Assembly: GCA_902461985.1 (NCBI GenBank)
Contig: CABQAB010000005.1
Span: 1-21,985 of the forward strand
DNA length: 21,985 bases
Direction of reading: 5' to 3'
Origin: an uncultured Bacteroidales bacterium
GTDB taxonomy: Bacteria; Bacteroidota; Bacteroidia; Bacteroidales; UBA932
A program made the translations under genes and the position numbers. Shown here piece by piece: positions 16,012 to 21,985 of this stretch (positions are counted from its first letter, which is position 1; each line of letters begins with the position of its first letter). Under the pieces are notes generated by a model, which had not been told where the DNA came from, did not search any database, and saw nothing but the letters and a program-made list of their open reading frames with translations.

Positions 16012-17583
16012 ATGAAAACAAAAGCACTATTTGTATTATGTCTGATGACCAGTATTGTCATCGGTTGTGCGCGGGAACAATTAGTTGAAGGTTCACATTC
16101 ATCAGATGCGGACAATCAAGTTGTAAAATCCACTCATATGGTTCCTGTGGAACAGGCTATCGAGAACTTGAATTCATTACTGAGAAGCATTGACAAGGGA
16201 ACAAAGGGGTCCAACGACATTCGAGTGATAAAAACCGTTGGTACGGTTTCCGTTTCTGATTTGGGAACAAAGGCTGGAAATCTGCCTGCGGATTGCGATG
16301 AACTGCTTTATGTGGTCAATTTTGAAGAAGACAAAGGTTACGCAGTTTTGGCTGCTGATGACAGAATTGATTCAGATGTTCTGGTGCTGGCTGATTCGGG
16401 TTCAAAAACCCCGTCGGATTATACTCAGGGCACAGTCCAGGAGAGGAAAATATATCCGGGCTATCCTTTGACAGGAGATGGCATACTGGTCGATGAGGAT
16501 GGAGAAAAGTATATCAACCCTAATACTTTCCAGTTATATGACGAGACGGAGGATGATTATTTGATAGGTGATTTTGATGAAGGGCAATTGGAAATTGAAG
16601 ATTCAGTATCAGTTGAATTGAAAACATCCCGAATTGAAAAAGCCCGATTTATAGATGAGGCAGTAACTGAATATGCCATGACATCTGTCCTGGAATACGA
16701 AAGTGATGAAAGAAATGACAATATAGATGATGTGGATGGTACGGATAATGAGGATATTAGCAATAATTCAAATAGACGTCATCCTCCGATTAACAAACCC
16801 ACAACTAAAGTATACTTAAAGGATAGCGTTTATGTTGAACCTATGTTGGCTCCTACAGCCGGTTGGCATCAGGGTTCTCCTTACAATGACAAATGTCCGA
16901 AAAGAAAAATCGACGGGAAAAAACAACCTGCCAATGTCGGCTGTGTACCTTTAGCCGTTGCGAAGCTTATGGTCTATGTCAATAAGTCTTTTGACGTCAA
17001 AGTGGACAAAAACAATCAGTTTGTCTTGTCTGCAAATGCAAAATCTTTAACAAACGAACAAAAGGCGATTCTGTGCAGGTATGCGGGAAAAGAATGTGGC
17101 TCCATGTACTTCAGAGGAGGTACGTTTACGTTTCCGAACTATGCAAAAGGATTCATGAGAAGACTCGGATTCAAGGATCTTGATTACAGTAAATATTCGG
17201 CAGATAATGTTAAAGAACAAATCAAGAAGCATCATCCTGTATTGATTTTTGCCTATCCGAAAAGCAAAGAAGAAGGTGCAGATTCTGGATTGGACTGTGC
17301 CCACGGCTGGGCATTGGACGGCTATATAGAGAGAACAAAAACAGTTGAGAAACAATATTATTTACGGGGAGAGAAAAAAATAGTTAAATCAACAACCAAA
17401 ACAGACCTCATTCATTGTGATTTCGGGTGGGCAGAATATTGTAATGGCTATTTTGCATCCGGTATTTTTAATTTGTGGGATGATTCAGAAAATACTATAT
17501 TTGACAGGCCTTGGGATCAGGGTAAAGAGCACATAAATTACAATAAATTTCTGAAAACCATAACTTATGGATGGCTTGAATAA
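16012..17583 (+). CDS. C10 family (streptopain/SpeB-like) cysteine peptidase, lipoprotein precursor
   Basis: A secreted papain-fold protease of MEROPS family C10. In its 523 residues, a lipoprotein signal (IVIGC, Cys19) is followed by a propeptide with LLYVVNFEEDKGYAVLAADD (98-117), the usual pre-pro pattern. A long acidic linker (about 176-255) rich in Asp/Glu/Asn comes next, then the catalytic domain. There, WHQGSPYNDKCP (285-296) supplies the oxyanion Gln287. NVGCVPLAVAKLM (308-320) holds nucleophile Cys311, and HGWALDGY (431-438) holds catalytic His431. CDFGWAEYCNGYF (469-481) replaces the usual NWGW-GG box, so Asn is Asp and the first Trp is Phe. It is probably a zymogen; Arg255-Arg256 could be a processing point. 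The next gene starts 1 nt after its stop. Confidence 0.88.
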   Translation: MKTKALFVLCLMTSIVIGCAREQLVEGSHSSDADNQVVKSTHMVPVEQAIENLNSLLRSIDKGTKGSNDIRVIKTVGTVSVSDLGTKAGNLPADCDELLYVVNFEEDKGYAVLAADDRIDSDVLVLADSGSKTPSDYTQGTVQERKIYPGYPLTGDGILVDEDGEKYINPNTFQLYDETEDDYLIGDFDEGQLEIEDSVSVELKTSRIEKARFIDEAVTEYAMTSVLEYESDERNDNIDDVDGTDNEDISNNSNRRHPPINKPTTKVYLKDSVYVEPMLAPTAGWHQGSPYNDKCPKRKIDGKKQPANVGCVPLAVAKLMVYVNKSFDVKVDKNNQFVLSANAKSLTNEQKAILCRYAGKECGSMYFRGGTFTFPNYAKGFMRRLGFKDLDYSKYSADNVKEQIKKHHPVLIFAYPKSKEEGADSGLDCAHGWALDGYIERTKTVEKQYYLRGEKKIVKSTTKTDLIHCDFGWAEYCNGYFASGIFNLWDDSENTIFDRPWDQGKEHINYNKFLKTITYGWLE

Positions 17584-17584
17584 T

Positions 17585-18271
17585 ATGAGAAAACTTAGGT
17601 TGGGTGTTTTTGTTTCCGCTTTCATGCTGTTGATGTCATCGTGTGACCGAGTTACATCTCACTATGTTGAGTCATACATTATGGGATATGAATTGTATGA
17701 TGGAATACATGCTTATACTACAACTTCTACTGATGGTGGAATTAAAGGAATAGGTTTGAGTCCGTCTATATATCTGGATTTGGAATTCAGGGATGATAGA
17801 TGGAAAGGTGTTCTGTATGATTCCTTGTGTTTTGCCCACGGGGATATGGACTACAACAGAAATGTCAGACTACTGATGGATGATGTCCACATCGGGATGG
17901 CTCCCATTGCTTTCAATCCTAATCCTACAAGTTTGGATGTGGTAAGCGACAAGGATTTTGATTCGATGCATCCTGCGGGGAAATCTTTGAGTGATGTAAT
18001 AGATGTGACTTATATGTCATACGGAGAGTATGTCAAGAGCCATTATACAAGTTCGGAACCAACTGAAACCGTAAAACGGATGTCTGAACTTACCGAGGAT
18101 GATCTGTTTCTGCTGTCTATCGGAGACCCTAATGGAAAATTTCATAGTTGGGATTTGTGTGTTCTGACTTTTGCAAAAGTCCCTGACAATAGAGAAGAGC
18201 CGCATAATCTGACCATAACGATAACTACCTCTAAAAAGGTATTCACCACAGAATGTGAATGGACTTTCTGA
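17585..18271 (+). CDS. Lipoprotein of unknown function
   Basis: I do not recognise a family. The ATG at 17585, one base after the protease stop, gives 228 residues with a clear lipoprotein signal (MRKLRLGVFVSAFMLLMSSC, Cys20); an in-frame ATG 18 nt earlier would spoil the signal and lies inside the protease gene. The mature part is mixed and rich in aromatics and Asp, with probable beta strands such as SIYLDLEFRDDRW and a C-terminal strand pair LTITITTSKKVFTTECEWTF. Close coupling to the protease makes a functional partner, for example inhibitor, substrate adaptor or chaperone, plausible. C10 proteases of Bacteroides have lipoprotein inhibitors beside them, but no direct sequence evidence ties this protein to them. 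Confidence 0.75.
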   Translation: MRKLRLGVFVSAFMLLMSSCDRVTSHYVESYIMGYELYDGIHAYTTTSTDGGIKGIGLSPSIYLDLEFRDDRWKGVLYDSLCFAHGDMDYNRNVRLLMDDVHIGMAPIAFNPNPTSLDVVSDKDFDSMHPAGKSLSDVIDVTYMSYGEYVKSHYTSSEPTETVKRMSELTEDDLFLLSIGDPNGKFHSWDLCVLTFAKVPDNREEPHNLTITITTSKKVFTTECEWTF

Positions 18272-18412
18272 GCGATAGAAAATATTGAAGAAGTTTCCAG
18301 TCTAAATGATTGTATGTTCGTGCAATGTAAGAGCTGTTCTTGGCATCTTATATTCAGGCGTATAGTACGACCACATATTCATTATCATTTTTAACATATT
18401 ATTGTATACATT

Positions 18413-18883
18413 ATGAGAAAACTTTTATTCAGTACATTCCTTTTTGGAATATTGTTGCTATCGGGATGCGGTAATTATATTGTCGATTATATTCCTGTAA
18501 CTTTATATGTCCGCGTCATGGATGCAAGCAGGAACGATCTTCTTGATCCTCATTCAGAACATTTCCTCGGGACGGACACTTCAGTGGAATACAGAGGTAA
18601 AATAGAACATCTGAAACCGCTCAAATTAACGAAGGAATTTCCTGGCGTTTATAGTGGATTGGAACTCATTGAAAAGGACGGTGTGTATATGCTGTCTTTC
18701 GGTGAATTGGACGGAGGTAACGAATATGATGATTTTATCATAAAATGGCCTGACGGCAGCTTTGATACGATACATTATAAGCGGCGTTTCAAGCATCGTT
18801 TAGGTACAGCGCCTATTCTTGACAAGGAAATCTGGAAATTGAACGGAAACGAGACATCAAATCCTGTCGTAATCATCAAGTAG
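18413..18883 (+). CDS. Small lipoprotein with probable beta-sandwich domain
   Basis: 156 residues with a lipoprotein signal (ILLLSGC, Cys19). The mature part begins PVTLYVRVMDASRNDLLDP, a pattern met in Bacteroidota lipoproteins in which an Ig-like beta domain carries a V-x-D...N-DLL-D/N motif. It continues with WPDGSFDTIHYKRRFKHR. No enzyme motif is seen. It follows the previous lipoprotein after a 141-nt gap without a clear promoter box, and precedes a hairpin. It could be a surface or periplasmic partner of the protease locus. Family is not assigned. Confidence 0.75.
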   Translation: MRKLLFSTFLFGILLLSGCGNYIVDYIPVTLYVRVMDASRNDLLDPHSEHFLGTDTSVEYRGKIEHLKPLKLTKEFPGVYSGLELIEKDGVYMLSFGELDGGNEYDDFIIKWPDGSFDTIHYKRRFKHRLGTAPILDKEIWKLNGNETSNPVVIIK

Positions 18884-18912
18884 GATGACCTGCAGAAATT
18901 TGCAATAATGCC

Positions 18913-18955
18913 GCTATTCCCCAAAACTACAAAAAATTGATTTTTTGGGAATAGC
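18913..18955. terminator. Hairpin, putative terminator after the small lipoprotein
   Basis: GCTATTCCC (18913-18921) pairs with GGGAATAGC (18947-18955), extended by A/T pairs across one bulged C. The sequence GGGCCTTTTA follows about 8 nt later. The stem is strong but the U-tract is short and distant, so termination is likely but not certain. Confidence 0.5.
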
Positions 18956-19015
18956 AGGCGGGCCTTTTAGAGTTAGGGGAAAAGCAAAAAGTCATTATCT
19001 TTAAAAACAAGCGAT

Positions 19016-19519
19016 ATGAAAAGAATTCTATTCAAGGGTTTGATTGTACTGATGTCAATCGGTTTTGCGGCGTGTGCTGTCTCCTGCACTGAGGACGAGC
19101 AACTTCCTCCAAAAGAAGAACAGCCTTCTGAGAAAGAGCCTGAAGTGGAAGATCCTTCGGATAAAGAGGATGACAGCAGTGTGTCCGGCCAGTGGTTGTT
19201 TTCGAAGGATAACATAATTGCCGTTGTGTCGCTTTCGGAGGACGGCGGTGGAACACTTCTTTCCTATGCCTATGATGCTGGGGAGTGGGTTGAAGAGACT
19301 CTTCAGTTCCAGTATACTCTGTCCGCTGCGACAATGACTGTCATATTGCCGGAAGAAGAGGAGAATCTGGTCCTAAAATATACGGTACAGGAGAATACCA
19401 TGTCGGTGACTTATGTCTACTTCACATTCAATCTTTCCAGATATGACGGCGACGAGGGCAAAATAGACGAGTTGAAAAAAGAGATAGAAGAGAATTGGAC
19501 AGAATCTGAACTTGTATGA
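19016..19519 (+). CDS. Surface-type lipoprotein with acidic tether and lipocalin-like domain
   Basis: 167 residues. The signal ends in two possible lipidation cysteines, Cys20 and Cys24; CTEDEQ after Cys24 resembles the acidic lipoprotein export signals of Bacteroidota that send lipoproteins to the cell surface. An acidic, proline-containing low-complexity tether (about 25-55, for example EEQPSEKEPEVEDPSDKEDD) leads to a beta-rich domain starting SGQWLFSKDN. Repeated strand patterns there (VSLSEDGGGTLLSYAY, LKYTVQENTMSVTYV) resemble lipocalin-like Bacteroidota lipoproteins. Ligand is unknown. The stop overlaps the start of the next gene by 4 nt (ATGA), so it is coupled to an outer-membrane barrel. 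Confidence 0.75.
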   Translation: MKRILFKGLIVLMSIGFAACAVSCTEDEQLPPKEEQPSEKEPEVEDPSDKEDDSSVSGQWLFSKDNIIAVVSLSEDGGGTLLSYAYDAGEWVEETLQFQYTLSAATMTVILPEEEENLVLKYTVQENTMSVTYVYFTFNLSRYDGDEGKIDELKKEIEENWTESELV

Positions 19520-20142
19520 AGAAATCATATCGGATATTGGTTTTCTGTGGAGCAATGCTGCTGTCTGTGGGCTTGTCAGGGCGAACTCCGCAGGAGCGTG
19601 AAAGGGTTTTCAGGGAGAAGTTCCCGTATCGTTATGAAGTCACTCTTGGCTGGGCAGGATATCCGTGGCTGGATTATTTCTGTCTGGGCTCATGGGGTCT
19701 TAATGAATCACGTTATTCTGAACCGGACTATTGGTATAGTGCGTCATCCCGCGATGAATATATGTCAGGCATTATCTCAGCAGATTTCAGCATACATTAC
19801 AGGCGCTGGTTCAGTCTTGATGTGGCTATGGGTATGAATGTTGTCTGGGGAAAGGAGTATGATGCCTTTACTGGTGATTATCTCCGTCCCCGCTCAGGTG
19901 CGATGTTCAGCCTTATTCCGGAAGCGAAGTTCTTTTATGTGAACACTAAGGCTTTCCGTCTGTATTCGTCTGTAGGACTTGGACTGGCTTTGGGTGCCGT
20001 CAATAGGGAATGGACATGTTATCCTGTGATACAGTTCACCCCGATTGGACTCACCGCCGGAAGGAAAGTGTTTTTCTTTGCGGAAGCCTCGATAGGGTCA
20101 GCTTATATCGGCGGAAAAACAGGTATTGGATACAGATTTTGA
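19516..20142 (+). CDS. Small outer-membrane beta-barrel protein
   Basis: 208 residues with an N-terminal signal peptide (about 1-22) and a mature chain of alternating amphipathic strands rich in Tyr, Trp and Gly. Examples are RYEVTLGWAGYPWLDYFCLG, AMFSLIPEAKFFYV and RLYSSVGLGLALGAV. The C-terminus TGIGYRF, ending in Phe, is typical of outer-membrane proteins recognised by BamA. The size suggests an 8-10 stranded barrel. It overlaps the lipocalin-like lipoprotein by 4 nt, which suggests the two are made together and might act together at the outer membrane. It is not a TonB-dependent receptor. Specific function unknown. Confidence 0.75.
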   Translation: MKKSYRILVFCGAMLLSVGLSGRTPQERERVFREKFPYRYEVTLGWAGYPWLDYFCLGSWGLNESRYSEPDYWYSASSRDEYMSGIISADFSIHYRRWFSLDVAMGMNVVWGKEYDAFTGDYLRPRSGAMFSLIPEAKFFYVNTKAFRLYSSVGLGLALGAVNREWTCYPVIQFTPIGLTAGRKVFFFAEASIGSAYIGGKTGIGYRF

Positions 20143-20188
20143 CGGACTCATTCCAGATTATGTCTTATTTGAAGACAAAGGTTGCATT

Positions 20189-20929
20189 ATGAAAAAATAT
20201 CTTTTGGCGGTTTTATCATTATCTTTCCTTGTGTCATGTCAGATTTCCAGCAAACATACATTTGACCGTGAATGGAATTTGATGAGACTTTCTGACGGTC
20301 TGGTCAGTGATTATGTCCTGACGCCGGTTGTAATTCTGGATGCATCTCTGAGGCTCGATGCTTCTCTTTCCGGAGTAGAGGACGAGAGCAATCCCTCTTT
20401 TGTGGGAGAAATCGAGAATCTGGGGAATGGCAGGTATAAATTGTCGTCCATAGATCTGTCAATGACCATAGATCTGGATAGAGAGGGGAAAACTCTGTAT
20501 GAAGATGGTGCTATTGTCAGAATCTCAGAATTCGATGTGTATATACCGAAACTGTATGATAGTTTTATGGGGGCTGCGACCATCCAGAAGAAGCCGTCTG
20601 AAGCGGCGTGGATAGTGAGTGTAGGCGAGGTCAATACAGAAATTTCTATTGTCTCCCGTACGGATAAGAACTCCATCTGGAATGTCTCTACGGCAGGTTT
20701 TGTCGGTTATGGGACAGATGTGTCAGCTTCTATTTCCACTGAGGGGGATATGATGGTGAAGATGTCTGCCTATCTTGCCGAGCCGGACAAAATCGCCTAT
20801 GGAAAGACCGTCCAGGGGCAGTTCCATTATTCCCTCTATCATGACCACATGGAAAGGGACAATTGTCTTGCGACATATTTTTTCAACGCCGAACCTGTCT
20901 ATAGCCTCGAGTCAAAACGAATGGAATGA
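20189..20929 (+). CDS. Lipoprotein of unknown function
   Basis: 246 residues from the ATG at 20189, chosen because it gives a clean lipoprotein signal (LSLSFLVSC, Cys17); an upstream in-frame start at 20126 would overlap the barrel gene and bury the signal. The mature protein is beta-rich, with strands such as YVLTPVVILDASLRLDASLS, YKLSSIDLSMTIDL and GTDVSASISTEGDMMVKMSA, and no recognised catalytic motif. It starts 46 nt after the barrel gene on the same strand and is probably the last gene of the exported-protein locus, since a promoter and operator-like palindrome follow. I do not recognise the family. Confidence 0.72.
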   Translation: MKKYLLAVLSLSFLVSCQISSKHTFDREWNLMRLSDGLVSDYVLTPVVILDASLRLDASLSGVEDESNPSFVGEIENLGNGRYKLSSIDLSMTIDLDREGKTLYEDGAIVRISEFDVYIPKLYDSFMGAATIQKKPSEAAWIVSVGEVNTEISIVSRTDKNSIWNVSTAGFVGYGTDVSASISTEGDMMVKMSAYLAEPDKIAYGKTVQGQFHYSLYHDHMERDNCLATYFFNAEPVYSLESKRME

Positions 20930-20952
20930 GTTGACGACAAATAACCGCGGAA

Positions 20953-20969
20953 TTTGTGCAGTGCACAAA
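20953..20969. promoter_or_regulatory. Perfect 17-nt palindrome, operator candidate
   Basis: TTTGTGCA, a central G, and TGCACAAA form a perfect inverted repeat. It ends 4 nt before the -33 element of the methyltransferase promoter, the usual place for an activator site; repression is also possible. Confidence 0.55.
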
Positions 20970-20973
20970 ACAT

Positions 20974-21005
20974 TTTGGATGAAATACCGGAATTTACTAC
21001 ATTTG
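20974..21005 (+). promoter_or_regulatory. Promoter of the methyltransferase gene
   Basis: TTTG (20974-20977), a 20-nt gap, and TACATTTG (20998-21005) match the Bacteroidota -33/-7 consensus at every defined position. The -7 box ends 26 nt before the ATG at 21032, which supports that start over an upstream TTG at 20954. Confidence 0.7.
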
Positions 21006-21031
21006 AATCTGCTCACGAGGGCGGATACACA

Positions 21032-21817
21032 ATGAGAATTATGAACAGATACATTGACAGGGAAAGGTATTTTTCGGAACTGGCTGCTACGGCGGAAAAG
21101 TATTATCTGGATTATATAAAACGCTTCAAAACAATAGATTGCAATAGCCGTATCTTAGAAATTGGATGTGGCGAGGGCGGAAATCTGGTTCCTTTCGCAA
21201 GGCTTCACTGCCATGTCTGCGGGATTGATTTGTCGGACGGCAAAATTGAAAATGCCAAAAAGTTCTTCGCAGCCAGAGGCCTGGAAGGGGATTTCTTCTG
21301 CGAAAATTTCTTGACTGCACCGTTACGGGGTCAGTATGATCTCATCATAATCCACGATGTCATAGAGCATATAGAACCGGAAAGCAAACAACTGTTTTTT
21401 GCGAAGACTAAAGAGCTTGTCGCTCCTCAAGGCATTATATTCTATGGTTTTCCTGCGTGGAGGATGCCGTTTGGCGGGCATCAGCAGATATGCAGAAGCA
21501 GGATCTGCTCCAAACTTCCGTTTATGCATCTCCTGCCTGAGGCATTGTATAAGTCGTACCTTCGTCTGTTCGGTGAGAGCCCCGAGTGCATAAAAGAATT
21601 GTTGAGCATCAAGCGGAGCGGGATGACAATTGAAAGATTTGAATCCCTGTGCCGCTCTGAGGGCTTCTCGATAGTTGACAGGCAGCTCTGGCTGGTCAAT
21701 CCCCACTACAAAGTGAAGTTCAACCTTACTCCACGGACATTGGCCGGATGGCTCGGCAGAATCCCGTATATCCGGAATTATTTTTCGACCGCCTGCTTCT
21801 ATATACTTTCCCTGTAG
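21032..21817 (+). CDS. Class I SAM-dependent methyltransferase
   Basis: A 261-residue Rossmann-fold methyltransferase. Motif I is ILEIGCGEGGNL (41-52), the acidic end of strand 2 is GIDLSDG with Asp66, and motif IV is DLIIIHDVIEHIEPE (103-117). The second half holds GFPAWRMPFGGHQQ (139-152) and a C-terminal region with aromatic clusters. The substrate is not evident; it belongs to the broad Methyltransf_11/23-type group, whose members act on small molecules, lipids or sugars. The start at 21032 fits the promoter just upstream. It is transcribed alone as far as visible and separated from the lipoproteins by an operator-like palindrome, so it need not belong to the protease locus. Confidence 0.85.
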   Translation: MRIMNRYIDRERYFSELAATAEKYYLDYIKRFKTIDCNSRILEIGCGEGGNLVPFARLHCHVCGIDLSDGKIENAKKFFAARGLEGDFFCENFLTAPLRGQYDLIIIHDVIEHIEPESKQLFFAKTKELVAPQGIIFYGFPAWRMPFGGHQQICRSRICSKLPFMHLLPEALYKSYLRLFGESPECIKELLSIKRSGMTIERFESLCRSEGFSIVDRQLWLVNPHYKVKFNLTPRTLAGWLGRIPYIRNYFSTACFYILSL

Positions 21818-21985
21818 CCGGATACTTTCCTGAAGCCGGTCAGCCCCGTATTTCGCGGAAACTGCGTGAAAAATAAAGTTTCGGCAAGGTTTCGTGTGCA
21901 ATGTTCATCATTATCGGCCTTTCACTATTTTGGTCTCACTGCGTGAGCCAAGATAGGATGCACCTCGGCAAAGCCCGTATTGCAT
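21818..21985. other. Right-end non-coding stretch with hairpin
   Basis: No substantial ORF. A hairpin pairs 21930-21939 (TTGGTCTCAC) with 21943-21951 (GTGAGCCAA), with one bulged base and a 3-nt loop. The minus strand holds two micro-ORFs (24 codons from 21985, 22 codons from 21904). It may be an intergenic repeat element or the edge of the next transcription unit; nothing in the window decides this. Confidence 0.4.

Noticed and set aside
13871..20929. Polysaccharide utilisation locus
   Set aside because: No SusC/SusD pair or glycoside hydrolase is present; the exported genes centre on a protease.
20954..21031. 26-residue extension of the methyltransferase from a TTG start
   Set aside because: The TTG lies inside the palindrome, upstream of a full promoter match; the ATG at 21032 is the natural start.
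21323..21901. 192-codon frame antisense to the methyltransferase
   Set aside because: It opposes a gene with clear SAM-binding motifs and shows no domain of its own.

Overview
The window reads as chromosomal DNA of a Bacteroidota member, most likely order Bacteroidales. The reasons are the FrdA/FrdB type, an exported lipoprotein cluster with a DUF3244 protein and a C10 (streptopain-like) peptidase, a lipoprotein-anchored TPR/HTH regulator, the near absence of Shine-Dalgarno sequences, and several matches to the Bacteroidota promoter (-33 TTTG, -7 TAnnTTTG). Genus cannot be fixed from the sequence alone. No tRNA, rRNA, CRISPR array, transposase or integrase was seen.

Positions 1-13858 are mostly housekeeping genes. 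The 5' part of mfd (minus, cut by the left edge) diverges from ruvB. Then come frdA-frdB (fumarate reductase/succinate dehydrogenase, with no cytochrome b gene beside them), a strong bidirectional terminator, and on the minus strand a PLDc_N-type micro membrane protein, hflX and tonB. ybeY-mnmG follow on the plus strand. Between mnmG and the convergent ruvA lies a cluster of short dispersed-type intergenic repeats. Next is a tight plus-strand operon sufS-sufE-(MIP18/SufT-like)-folK.

Positions 13871-20929 form an accessory exported-protein locus that is visibly more AT-rich at its start than folK. It begins with a 500-residue lipoprotein-signal/TPR/transmembrane/LuxR-like HTH protein, followed by a terminator. 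Then come a cysteine-rich secreted DUF3244 protein, a lipoprotein C10 cysteine protease with propeptide and acidic linker, four lipoproteins without firm family assignments (one lipocalin-like), and a small outer-membrane beta-barrel. Spacings of 1 nt and ATGA-type overlaps suggest co-expressed blocks. My reading is a surface or periplasmic protease system with possible inhibitors or partners and a membrane-spanning sensor-regulator. The linkage is inferred from gene order only.

The right end (20930-21985) holds a class I SAM methyltransferase behind a near-ideal Bacteroidota promoter with a perfect 17-nt palindrome just upstream, then about 168 nt of non-coding sequence with a hairpin and two minus-strand micro-ORFs. 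No stretch above 300 nt lacks a gene.
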